Part shown: positions 1-10,207 of the stretch, piece by piece | How the letters are laid out: every line of letters begins with the position of its first letter | Position numbering within the stretch: the stretch's first letter is position 1 | Assembly (NCBI GenBank): GCA_023053575.1 | Contig: JAKZAP010000009.1 | Coordinates: 22,487,869 to 22,551,868, forward strand | Length of the DNA: 64,000 nt | Direction of reading: 5' to 3' | Origin: Branchinecta lynchi | Taxonomy: Eukaryota > Arthropoda > Branchiopoda > Anostraca > Branchinectidae | Position numbers and translations under genes: made by a program | The notes under the pieces: generated by a model | The model's database searches: none | What the model saw: only the letters and a program-made list of their open reading frames with translations | What the model was told of the DNA's origin: nothing

Positions 1-965
1 CAAGTGAAATCATGATTGCAGACACTGAATCCCTCCTTGTAAAGCGAAAACGATCGTCAAAAATATGCCTCGACAGATTTAACGCACAAGCACAAAATGT
101 TTACATACAATTTGGATGCGCTGGACGATACCGGCTCCATATTACCCGGCATGGACTCCCTTTATGTTGGGGAAGACGCGCCTCTACATTTTATTGAGAC
201 TGCGCTGGATTTTGCCAACAAAATTCATGACATGAGGCATCGACGAAAGGAGAAGTTCAAATTTCCTGTCCTCTCGCAGGAGGAAACCGATCGTTTTAAC
301 CGACAAACAGCGTGTGGCATCTGCCAGGCACCCTTTAACGAGGAGATCCTTCAGAATAAACATCGCGAGCACTCTCATGAAACTTCTGAATATCGGTAGG
401 CCTTGTGTTTTAACTGCAATCGTCAGTACCCAAATTCACACATGATAACTGTAGGCTTGTATAATCTATCAAATGATCAGAGTGGAATGTTACATAAAAA
501 AATATTCCAACGAGCAAAAACGTATGCAGGTTATGGCAAAAACAGGCGAGAAATTTCTTTCATTCTCATTTGGAAGTTTATGATTTATTGATACCAGCTC
601 CTTTCTAAATGCCTCACTTTCAGCTCTCGTGGACGAGATGAAGCCTGGAGAAAAGAGCTTTGACAAACTAAAAAAGCTTTTCCCTCTGGCGTGGGAGTGC
701 TGCAACGGTAACGCAAATGGATTCCTTCTTTCTGTTCAGAAAAAAATTCTACCGTACGAATAATTTTCGGATATGTCTGTTCTAGACCAAATTTCACTTC
801 CTCCACGAGAATGCTTCTATTCATCTTTGAGAGATGAAGAAATTTCAGATGAAGACTTTTCTCATGCTATAAATGTCTGAAATGTTTTTGGCCTTAAAAA
901 CTTGCGAGAATACCTCATCTTTTATTTACGTCTAGACACCCGCCATCTAGCACAAGTTTTTCATA

Positions 966-1716
966 AGCTGCGTTCTTTGTCACGGGAGTTCTCACCGGTG
1001 GTCTCCGGTTTTTCTTATAAGCCGTTTTTGCATCCACCGGTGACTTCTCACCAGTCTTATAACCCGTTTTTGAACTAACCAATGTCCGGTTTTATCTCAC
1101 CGGTGCGGACTAACCAGAACCTACTCGTGAGCCCGGCTGCAGCGAGGAGTTAACCAGTTTTCATCAACTCACATGTGAAACAAGAAAACACGTTTTAAAG
1201 GACCCCTCTTGCTTATTCTGCATTTTATTATATACCTAGCTCCCTTATGGAATTATAAGCTTCTAAAATCCCCACCTTACTCCATTGTTTCGTTTAGTGC
1301 CTACGAACTTTTAGCGCTTTTTCGGATGTGCCGAGTTTTGCCCAGCACACAACGCAAAGCTTGCCAGAATCTTCTATGTCCGCTCACGACTCTTTCACGT
1401 ATAAGGATAAAAGAAACTTCTGTTTTTGTCTTCTTTTATTTGCTTAGTTTTCCAACTTTTTAACCACGGCATGTTCAGTTTTCAAACGTTTTGTGCCCAG
1501 CCGCCGCGTCGGAGAGCAGGGGAGCTGGATAGAGTCAACAAGCTCTAACAAGAAAATCGCTAATTTCGGATGGAAAGTAATGGTATTCCCGGTAAACATT
1601 TTTACTGATCCCTTTCATGGGGAAAGATCATTTCTAGTAAGAGTTGTGCTTTAAGGGAAGAACCGGACACTGGTGACTAAACACCAGAGACAGCCCGGAG
1701 TGCAACGAACGCAGCT
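966..1716. mobile_element. TIR insertion inside the polymerase pseudogene
   Basis: A 751-bp segment with inverted ends (AGCTGCGTTC at 966-975 and its complement at 1707-1716, with weaker similarity continuing about 50 bp inward, both ends carrying CTCCGG-like and CCGGTTNTTC motifs). It is flanked by ATA at 963-965 and 1717-1719, a possible 3-bp target duplication. Polymerase coding similarity stops at 965 and resumes at about 1717 with the expected spacing, so the insertion boundaries are well supported. It contains repeated ACCGGTG motifs and no recognisable ORF. Superfamily unknown. Confidence 0.65.
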
Positions 1717-2551
1717 ATAGTTTCCATCGAGAGATGCAAAAGAACGTTCGATTAGATCCGGCAGCCTATCTCAGCCTCCCTAGTCTTGCTATCGATGCCG
1801 CATACAGAATGTACGGTAAGCCCATCGAACTAATCACCTGTCCCATTCAGTCCAATCTTGTCCAATCGGCAATTAGGGGCGGAGTTTCACAGATTTCCCA
1901 CCGTCACGCCCAGGCTAACGCTAAGTATATGGGGGAAAGGTACGATCCGCAAAAACCTGACTCTTACATACTTTATTTTGACGTTTGCGCATTATATGGT
2001 CATATCATGAGTACCAAAAAGCTACCTGTTGGGGGATATCGACTTTTGAGTGAGAGTGAAATCGAGAGCACTGACTGGACTAAAGTCGATCTTACCGTTG
2101 AAAAGGGGTACATCCTTGAATGGGATTTTGAGTACATGCCTACCCCTAGCGAACGCCTAGTCCATGACGGGCTCCCACTTGCACCATTACAAAGGAAAGT
2201 AACGCGAGAACAACTTTCTCCGTATAATCAAAAGTTTCTCGAGAAACACGGTCTAAAGTGGAATCCCGGATCGAAACTGTTTGGCGCATACGGTCGGGTT
2301 TCGCGGTACAATTGTAATTTAGAGAACTTTCAGTTTTATTTGAATCACACTGTAGCGTGCAAGAAAATTCATAATGTTCTAGAATTCTCCCAAGATGCTT
2401 GGTTGAGCCCTTTCTTAACAAAGTGTGCCGAGCTGCGTAAAGCAGCAACCACACCAATCGAACAACAGTGGGCAAAGCTAGCAGCCAATGCTTGTTACGG
2501 TAAAACCTTGGAAAATATTTTGAAGTGAGTGAGGATTGTGCCAGTCCTTAA

Positions 2552-3668
2552 TAACAAGACCAAAGGTTCCGATGGGATCCCAAAAGTTCAATATCTGATC
2601 AAGACAACTGGGTCTTGTCTTAGCCAGATCCAGTGATCGCCAGACTCCTTGAACATTTTTACAATTAAAATTCAGAAAAAGATTAAGGCCAAAGAGCTAA
2701 TCATATGAGAAAACCAAGTTCAGATTTGGATTCAGCATGTGTGTTTACCCCTATAAGTCATATCTGTTTTGACAAAAACTTCCTGCCACTTCTGCCAATT
2801 TCTCGGTTTCGGCGGAACTTAAGAACTACTTGTTTGGCGAAAAAAGAATGCTAAAAAATTAACTCAGGGTATCTTCTTTCCCCAATAATGAACATCTAAT
2901 CAACTTCAAATAAAAATTTACCTTATAACAAATTTTCCAACTCCAGCCGGATTGTCGAACTATATGTCCGGGTAAAATATGATTGTCACACACGGATTCA
3001 GCATCTCTTCTTACCCTTAAATCGGTTATCTAATCAACCAGAAATAAAACTTTAACTTTTAACAATTTTCCGGTTTTGGCCGGATTCCGGGCGAACTACA
3101 TGTCGGGGTAGAAAATTGTTTTCATATAAGTGTTCAGCATGTCTTCTTGCCCTTAATCGAACATCTAATCAACTCCAAATGCAAAATTTTAACTTTAACA
3201 AACTTTCCGGTTTGGGCCGGATTCTGGGCGAACTACTTGTCCGTCGAGAAAATGGTTTTCACCATCGTCTTCAGCTTGTCTTCCTACCCCTGAATCAAAC
3301 ATCTAATCAACTTCAAACAAAATTTTTACTTTTAACAAACTTTCCGGTTTCGGCCGGATTCCGGGCAAACTACTTGTCCGATGACAAAATGGTTTTAACC
3401 ATCGTGTTCAGCATGTCTTCTTACTCCATAATCGACTATCACATTATCTCTTTCAAAAAATTTTGTTTGCCCCTTAATTTGAACCCCCTCCCCCACCCCT
3501 AAATGTAGGGCTACAAATCCCATCTACGAACTCTGGTCCGACGACCCAACGAATCCTCAAACCAAGTTTCATCAAAATATCTCGTTCCCTTCGAGTTATC
3601 GTGCTTACAGACGGACAACTTTTGTGATGTTATAGTTATCCCTCCACTTACGTTTTGGGATCCCAAAA
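2552..3668 (+). mobile_element. GGGATCCC-ended repeat family F, copy 1
   Basis: Interrupts the polymerase pseudogene between motif B and the following block. It starts TAACAAGACCAAAGG and has GGGATCCCAAAA at 2574-2585; it ends in the perfect 16-bp palindrome TTTTGGGATCCCAAAA at 3653-3668. The interior is five diverged tandem units of about 120-140 bp, each carrying a CCGG..GGCCGGATTC..GAACTACTTGTCCG core (near 2802, 2937, 3064, 3199, 3340). Near its 3' end is a run ending TTATCGTGCTTACAGACGG, a type of tail common in invertebrate repeats. No ORF of significance. Other copies lie at 30286, 35946, 36880 and 51181. Confidence 0.75.
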
Positions 3669-4339
3669 AGCAACTTAAAAAAGCTGTCAATGACCCGTTC
3701 CTACGCGATATAGCCCCGGTGGATGACAGACTTTTCCCGGCAAACTACTCATTAGCTTCAGTGAAACTAGATCGACCGATTTCCAGCGGGATGACAATTC
3801 TAGATTATAGTAAAGTACACTTGCTCAGATTTCACTATGACTTCATCATGCCAACTTTTCAAGATGTTCAAAGTGGGAAGACTGTCCGCCTTACGGAACG
3901 TTTGTGTTACCAGTTTGAAGGCATTCACGATGTATATCACGAGCTTGTGCGTCACAAACATCTGTTTGACCTGTCAAACTATCCCAAGGGTCACTTTTTT
4001 TATTCTACCGAAAATAGAAAAAAAAAAATTATTGGGTTTCGGTCAAAGCTCTACTCAATGTTACTTGACCATGGAGACGAAACAACCTAAGAAACCAAAC
4101 GATTTCTTGCAGCCAAAGGTTTCACTGCTCCAATTCGTTATAAACATCTTAAACACGAACTTTTTGCAAAGGTCCTTTCATCTTTTTGTTTAGCCCGATT
4201 CGATATGACAACCCTACGCTCGTTTGATCAGCAAATGTTTACCGTCAAACCTTCGAAACTTACAATAAGTTGTTCTGACGACAAAAGATTCGTACATAGC
4301 GATGGAGTTGAGACAGAGCCGTATACGTTTTTATTATGA

Positions 4340-4969
4340 TGATGATGAATTATAGTAATTGTTGTCTTTCTATGCTTGTTGTTTTTGAAAATACTTTACA
4401 ATGTTACTCAGCTGACTTTTTAATCTATTCTTAAACCTTCTCGAAAGGGCTCCCCTTCGTGTCCAGGCTAGAAATTCGCACCGGTGATAAAATGAAAAAA
4501 AAAGCTGTGTTTGATTTGAGTCTCCCTGTCTCGAAGGCCGTTTTGTTTGACCTCGTCAGGTGAATGAATCAACAGACAAGCACCGCAAGTACAACGTAGT
4601 CGAGACAGGGGCGAAGCTCCTTTCTCCTTCACAGCGTGACAGAACAAATAATGCGTCGTTAAGCAGACAAGACAGTTAAATAAAAACAGCATTTCGCCGG
4701 GCACTTCACGCAATGACGTGCCAAAATCAAATAGTACTCGTAGCTGGGAGAATCCACATTTTATTTTGTTGCAATCTACAACAGTATCTGCCTTTTTTAC
4801 GTGTTCAATTAGTTCAGCTTATACCTGAAGATTTGGATTCAACTTGGGATGAAGGTATACCTTAAATCCCATTTTTATGATCGTCACATCCGAATAGAGA
4901 AAGTTTTGACAAAAAGTCATCGTTCAGTTTTATTTTTAAAACAATTCACAAAAAAATAAAATAATAGGT
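4340..4969. other. No gene recognised
   Basis: AT-rich stretch after the polymerase stop. Only short chance ORFs are seen (4468-4713 on the minus strand has no recognisable motif). No terminal inverted repeats were found. Confidence 0.5.
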
Positions 4970-5369
4970 TTATTCATTTTCGGTGTCGTCAGCTTCCTCA
5001 CTATCAATAACTAGCTCCGTGTTGCATTGATCGATGTTGAGCCGTCGCTTCACCCCATGGAGTGCTTCACCTTGCCCATTTTCCTCGCAGTACTTGATTC
5101 GATGGACTAGCCCGTCCACCATCCTTTCAAGTAGAGTGACGTTCCAAGTAGCCCCGTACTTTGATGGCGTACCAAACTCGGTACATTTACGGAGATTGAA
5201 ATAGTAGGTGCAGTTTTGTCGAAATATTCGTAAGACATGTAGTAATCTTTTCCCAAGTGGACTGTCCAGTTTTTCATCTTTTGTAACATCTTCTTCTTCC
5301 GCTTCTCTAAACTTCCGACCACGCCAGCTGGTTTTCGTTTCCCAGAGTGAGCGTCAGCTTCTCCCTTTC
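4970..5369 (-). CDS. probable 3'-terminal exon of an unrecognised protein
   Basis: On the minus strand a pyrimidine-rich tract ending TTTTACAG (AG at 5371-5370) precedes a segment that is open for 127 codons from 5353 to a TAA at 4972-4970. AATAAA (4974-4969) overlaps the stop. The encoded protein has a patterned Cys/aromatic block (NCTYYFNLRKC, then GTPSKYGATWNV) and an acidic, charged C-terminus ending DDTENE, so it looks like real coding sequence. I do not recognise the family. In the same frame a TGA occurs 14 nt after the putative acceptor, so either a later acceptor (for example CAG near 5325) is used or the copy is damaged. Upstream exons would lie at higher coordinates, where the gypsy element now sits. 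Confidence 0.4.
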
Positions 5370-5778
5370 CTGTAAAAGAAACACACACAATATACATTTC
5401 AGACTCTTCTCATGCCCTAAGACAGGCTAGCTAAATTGAAAGATATGAAACACAATCGCTAAGACTTCATACAGAAGAAACTAACTAGCATTCCTATCGA
5501 TTTTGACTTTCTTTTGCTGCCAGGTTCGATGGGTAGGAACCACGTCAAACAACACCACAGTCATACATTACTTGTACCGATTTTCACAACAAAATCCATC
5601 TCAATGTTCAGAAGAAAGATCTACTGTGAAACAGAGGAAATCATGATGAAAAAAACACCCTTACCAGTTTTCATTTGCGGTATTTTTCTGTGTTCACGAT
5701 TTAACGCATAAAACTTTTCTAATGCATCTTCAGAAAGCATCCCAGGTTCTATACCAAATAACCATTGACCAACACACC

Positions 5779-5922
5779 TGTTTTTTCATCCTACCAATCT
5801 GTTTCCAGGGATAAAGAAAGAAAATTTCCGCCAGAAATGAACCACAAGAAATAGGTCATACGCACATGTCAGCGCGCACGCTTGTTCTTTTATTCTAAAA
5901 ATTAACCGCCAGAAGTGGTAGA
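5779..5922. repeat. Left part of a repeat array split by the gypsy insertion
   Basis: The string CTGTTTCCAGGGA followed by AAAGAAAGAAAATTTCCGCC at 5800-5840 recurs at 17367-17406, and shorter CCGCCAGAAATGA units recur at 17208 and 17291. The LTR element appears to have landed in a small array of about 100-bp diverged repeats, now separated onto its two flanks. Confidence 0.55.
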
Positions 5923-6454
5923 TGAACCGATGAGAGGTTCTTGCCCTGTGTTATTACTCTTTATACTCGGACCGGCGGCTTATGTCCCACTTGGGAGCAT
6001 TATATGGTAGCGTTCGAGCGGCGGCAGTATTCAATCTTCGAAGGCGTATTTAGGATCGTAGTCTTTCGTTTGGTAGTTCGAGCTGACTTACTGTATTGAT
6101 AAATCGGTATCACAAAATTCCTGATTCTTCACAACAACTTTTGCTTGGCTTATTTCTAATTGGTATCTCAATCGCATCTCTGTCGATTCTCATCTCCTCA
6201 AAACCGCTCTTCTGTTCCTGCTCTCCGTTACCACCGTTTCCGTTCTTGCACCACATCAGATAATCCTGAAAACCTCAGTTTCCAGGATGCTACGTTTTTT
6301 TAGCAGGATATCGAAACCTCAGCTTCCAGGATATTCAAACCAAAGTCTAAGTTTCCAATGGGAAATTAATATTCTTTTACGTCTTTTATATTTTCTGAAC
6401 TAAGATTAAAATCGCTTCTGCTAATTAATTATTAATGACCAACCCAATGTTACA
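5923..6454 (-). repeat. 3' LTR of the gypsy element
   Basis: Identical by eye to 16607-17138 over 532 bp. Its U3 edge abuts the polypurine tract at 6455-6468. Copy of the TATA box at 5965-5960. Confidence 0.95.
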
Positions 6455-6468
6455 CTCCTTCCTTCCCT
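6455..6468 (-). promoter_or_regulatory. Polypurine tract
   Basis: On the minus strand AGGGAAGGAAGGAG lies directly next to the TG of the 3' LTR. This is the expected site of plus-strand DNA priming. Confidence 0.85.
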
Positions 6469-7769
6469 GAAAAGTTTTGTCTCCGACAAAACAGAACCAC
6501 GTCAAAACTTGATATCTTCTACTTAGCTTTCTACTGCTTGAACTTAATTTTGATTTCAATTATTTTTAACTCTACCAATCGGTCAGTCTGTCTAACCTTA
6601 GGTTACAACAGGTCGACCTAGTTGCAGTATCGGCTTTGTGAAAATAAGATTCTTAATTCTTAAAAGCCTCAACTCTTGCTTTGCCTGAGGGTTCTCATAG
6701 CGGTGACTACAGGGTTTTATGGACCCGAAGTCGGTGCTCCAGCACTACTAGCTGTCTACTCTCCTGGCAATGCGTAATATTTTATAAAAATATCTAAATA
6801 CAAGAAAATAAATTCTACATCCCTTCCCCTTTTCCAAAAGTTCGTTCAGGGTAGGGTTTATTTTTATTTCGACGAAATCAAGTTTTGAATCTCCGACACA
6901 ACTATCATAAAGAAGGAGTAGTATCTCAAACGCTGGTCATTTAAGTTTACTCTATTCTACTTTTGGACGGGAAATAATTTAGAAAATCAACGCAGTTACT
7001 TTAAATACGAATTATTTGAAATATTTTGCTTACGAATCCACCTCCCAGAACCAAAGAAACGAACAAACTTTCCCTTTTTAAAGTTCTACTGAAACCATGT
7101 GCAAAATCGGAATTTGTGGTCACGACGCAAGAAATCGGAAACTACATTACCACGATTTTGAAATTCGCCTTGCCAAAGCAGTTGTCAAATTTACAATCAT
7201 CAATATTTAATTTCGTATTCTCCTCCGTATTCTCCTCCATTGGCACTTGATGCTCGGCGAGGACGCGGCTCGGTGAGTCTCCATGCGGTCAGCTTCCATG
7301 ACCTCTATGCCAGCATAGCTGAATGAGTTTGCAGCGACGTTCCTTTATACAACCGGTCGTCAGCTCCTATGAACATAAGCAAATTAGCATACAATAAAAT
7401 GCCGGCTAGTAAGACTTTACTAGCCGATGGCTAGAATCGGCTGTCCTCTGACCCCCGATTTTAGCCATAAGCGACTGCATAATAGTTGGCTGACGTTTGG
7501 CCATTATAATGGTATGGCCATTTCGATAACTTCGCTGAATAAGTAGTTTCGCTTATATACATGCTTCTGTACACACAGGCGTCTTTAGAAGTTGGCTCAC
7601 CCTTAGCCGTTACAACTTTATCGCAATACTGATAAATATGTCACCGATGAAGTTAATACTTCATAAGCAATTTCGTAATATAGGTTGTCGTAACCTCTTA
7701 CTTTCATTAGGCTTGTTGTTGTGAGTGACCTATGATTCCAGGTCCCAAAATGGTTCAGTCGCACTATCA
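6469..7769. other. Gypsy 3' non-coding region with hairpins
   Basis: Between the second purine tract and the true polypurine tract. It includes inverted motifs such as GCCGGCTAGTAAG facing ACTTTACTAGCCG near 7403-7430. No coding signal is seen on the element's strand. Confidence 0.4.
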
Positions 7770-7784
7770 TCCCCCTTTTAACTT
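7770..7784 (-). promoter_or_regulatory. Second polypurine tract-like motif
   Basis: Minus strand reads GTTAAAAGGGGGA immediately followed by TGATAGTGCGACTGAACC, the arrangement normally seen at a polypurine tract and LTR start. No second copy of the following sequence was found in the window. It could be the 3' edge of an older LTR element embedded in this one, or an internal priming site. Confidence 0.35.
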
Positions 7785-7828
7785 AACTGTTTTCGGGTAG
7801 TGACTGAATTTCGATTAACTGCTCAATT

Positions 7829-8203
7829 TCAGTCTCCCAGGTACGGTTCGTAGTCTACCGGGAGTGTGCGACAAAATGTCAATAGTTGGTCAACGGATAA
7901 TTGTACTTGTAGATCGATAGACGTCTGTTTCGCGATGACGTAATCAATCAAGGACGCCATAAAGACGCATCTTGACATGAAATAGTAATAAAATTGATTT
8001 ATAGCTACGTTTCTCCTGGGTTCTTCATTAAGAACCTCTGGCGATATAGACCACTCCTCGTCCACATACAGGTTGACTCCCAATCCAATGAGGGGTGGTG
8101 ATTCAGCTTGTCTGTCTTTCTCCGTAGTGTATGTGGACGGTGTCTTTCCTCCTCCACGCCTTACAACGGCAACACACTGATAATCCTTGGGTTCACTTCT
8201 ACT
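7829..8203 (-). CDS. ORF3-like coding segment in the gypsy 3' region
   Basis: Open for about 124 codons on the minus strand between stops at 8206 and 7829, without an early ATG. It looks like protein: RRGGGKTPSTYTTEKD, then VNLYVDEEWSISPEVL, then QFYYYFMSRCVFMASLIDYV, ending LPVDYEPYLGD. A possible splice acceptor (GGATTATCAG) lies at about 8176, so it may be an exon of a spliced subgenomic message. I do not recognise the family; it has no clear signal peptide, furin site or fusion segment that would call it an envelope. It sits inside a young element, so decay alone is a poor explanation. Confidence 0.4.
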   Translation of the reverse strand, partial: SRSEPKDYQCVAVVRRGGGKTPSTYTTEKDRQAESPPLIGLGVNLYVDEEWSISPEVLNEEPRRNVAINQFYYYFMSRCVFMASLIDYVIAKQTSIDLQVQLSVDQLLTFCRTLPVDYEPYLGD

Positions 8204-8206
8204 TTA

Positions 8207-10207
8207 AATCAAAATCTGTAAAATAGTAAACGCATTATATCTAGAACACTTTCATAACCGCTTACTTCGCGATATTATCACGTCTTCTCTTTGTGATAAT
8301 TTAAGATTCCGTATTTCTTTCAAATTTTTTTCTTTTTCTTCACGTTTTACTTGTTCACGTGTTTCGGTATTATTTAAAGCTCCACGTCTTTGATATTTAA
8401 AATGTATCAAATGCCAAGACCGCAAATTACGTGGCAGTTTAAATTCCTCTCGACTTCTCGTTTGTCCTTAAAAGAACGCCAATGATAACTCTACCGCAAG
8501 TTTTGAGAGTTCAGCTCGTGACGTATTCGATTCAGATTTAATGGGCTTGGTTCTTTTGTACGGCAAAACAGCATAAGAAGCTATTTCTAATCAACTCTGG
8601 TAACATGGGGAGTTGGATGGTATACTTCTATTGATAAACTTGCTACCGTGACACTGCTTTGAGATTCAGAATAAACTGACGATTTGCGGATGCCAGTGTC
8701 TGTCTGACTTTCGTCATTATCTAAACAACACTTATCTCTCCTGTTAATCTCAAATTGAACAACTAGGACAGCAATTTAAGTAAAACTCAAACTTCGTTTT
8801 CTGTTAATCGACTCTTACACAAATCAAGTTTGCATTTCAGTTAAAATTAAACGCAGTTGCAGTTAAGCAGTTAAACCGCTAGGTCGTTTGGCTAAAACCA
8901 AACCGCAGATCTACGTCAGAAGTAGCAATATTTAAAATCTGGGCTTCATAAACTCTACAGGTCTTCGTTTGTGTCATAGCTTTCAGGCATAATCTGTTAG
9001 TTGAGCTACGTGACCTTCTCTTTTCAACAAAAGGGGAGCGAACTCTTACTTTTCAGGGCAAAAGTACTTAGGGAAGATTTTGGGACAAACAAAAATCGAA
9101 CAAAATTTCTTTACTCAGTATTTCAGGGATTTAATCTGATACAATTGTTATTTTGTACGTTCAATCTAGTATCATAATACAATCTAAGGATTATAACTGA
9201 TTGATTATTACTGAGCTCTCTGCCATTGTGCAGTAAAACAAAATAATGGACAGGTAAAATACCGTGTAGTTTCGGTCAAGGGGACCAACATTGACCGAGC
9301 TCACTCCAGGTTTATCAGTGCATGACATCACTACACGTTACCTCCCATTTTAAGTTGCTTAATTCTCCAATATTTTCTCACCCTGATTTAATTCAAACAA
9401 AATTTTGCTCTTTCGCTTCTCTGTTTACCTACTGGCTCAGACCAAACTTAATGCAAATAAAATGGTTAAAGGAGTTTGACACTCCCTACTAACTTGGTGA
9501 ATTAGACAATCTACGTTTTCTGACATTATATATAGATCTTTAGGTTGAAATTCTTAGAAATCGTACCCGTCTCCGGTGCCTAAACAGTTAGCTATTCTGT
9601 CTTTGGCACTTTCAAGCGTATTACATAACAATAGACCAATAGCTAAAACATAATTTGGCCTTTAATGTTATAACTCTGGGTCTATTATTGATTTATTAAA
9701 CTTTATGATTTCTTCCATCTTTCTGAAACAAGGAAACTAAACTAAACTTTCTTGTCCATGTATTATTTGCTACGCCAAACATAAAATGAAGCAAGATAAA
9801 GCCAACCCAGTACGCAGTAAAACAGCAACATTACTAATTCAATTTAGCGACCACCGACGACTATTCTATTATATTGTATATGAACAAAATCGCAATAGCT
9901 CGACGAGTTTATCCTGGGCTTCAAAGAGCAAATCTTGCACGTCTGCAAGGTGACCTTTGACGCCCCAGAATTCAACTGTTTTAACGTTTATTATTTCTGC
10001 AGTTCAAGATTTTCTGCTTATTTTGCTAACTTGAGCTTCTGTTCGCGCGTGTTCCAGCTTTTCTTCTGGAACCCTGTCTGCGCCTCCGTCTTTTTCCTCT
10101 CCTTAATTTCCCATATTTGTCTGATCGTGTTTATTTGTCTTTCATCTGTAATAAAACACTGACAACAACTATACATGTAATTTACTTTTAGTAATTTACC
10201 CCTCTAT
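8207..10207. other. Gypsy 3' region without a recognised gene
   Basis: Two kilobases between the pol stop and the ORF3-like segment. No minus-strand ORF of 60 codons or more is present. The short + strand ORF at 9935-10162 is Phe/Cys-rich and antisense to the element, so it is not called. No sequence shared with other parts of the window was noticed. Confidence 0.5.

Larger units (their letters stand above)
1..4339 (+). pseudogene. Polinton/Maverick-type protein-primed family B DNA polymerase, decayed and interrupted
   Basis: The remnant of a DNA polymerase that replicates Polinton/Maverick transposons from a terminal protein. Reading along the + strand I see, in order: a Cys/His cluster (CGIC at 313-324, HSH near 373 and CFNC after the first stop); the exonuclease-side block with SLPPRECFYSSL and ISDEDF (790-870); LDPAAYLSLPS (1746-1778); palm motif A DVCALYG (1980-2000); motif B KLAANACYGK (2475-2504); then, after an insertion, ILDYSK near 3805, GFRSKLYS near 4040 and the C-terminal DDKRF block with its own stop at 4339. 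It is broken by stops at 397 (TAG), about 580 (TGA), 761 (TAA), about 878 (TGA) and 2526 (TGA), by frame changes near 500-600 and 4080, by two insertions, and motif C (usually YTDTDS) is unrecognisable. The N-terminus runs off the left edge. Family assignment is strong and non-functionality is certain. Confidence 0.85.

Noticed and set aside
2552..3668. Helitron
   Set aside because: No 5' TC, no 3' CTRR with hairpin, and no A|T insertion signature.
7829..8203. Envelope glycoprotein
   Set aside because: No signal peptide, furin site, heptad repeat or transmembrane anchor is visible; kept only as an unrecognised coding segment.
9935..10162. 75-codon Phe/Cys-rich ORF as a membrane protein
   Set aside because: Antisense to the element, T-rich composition, no conserved pattern.
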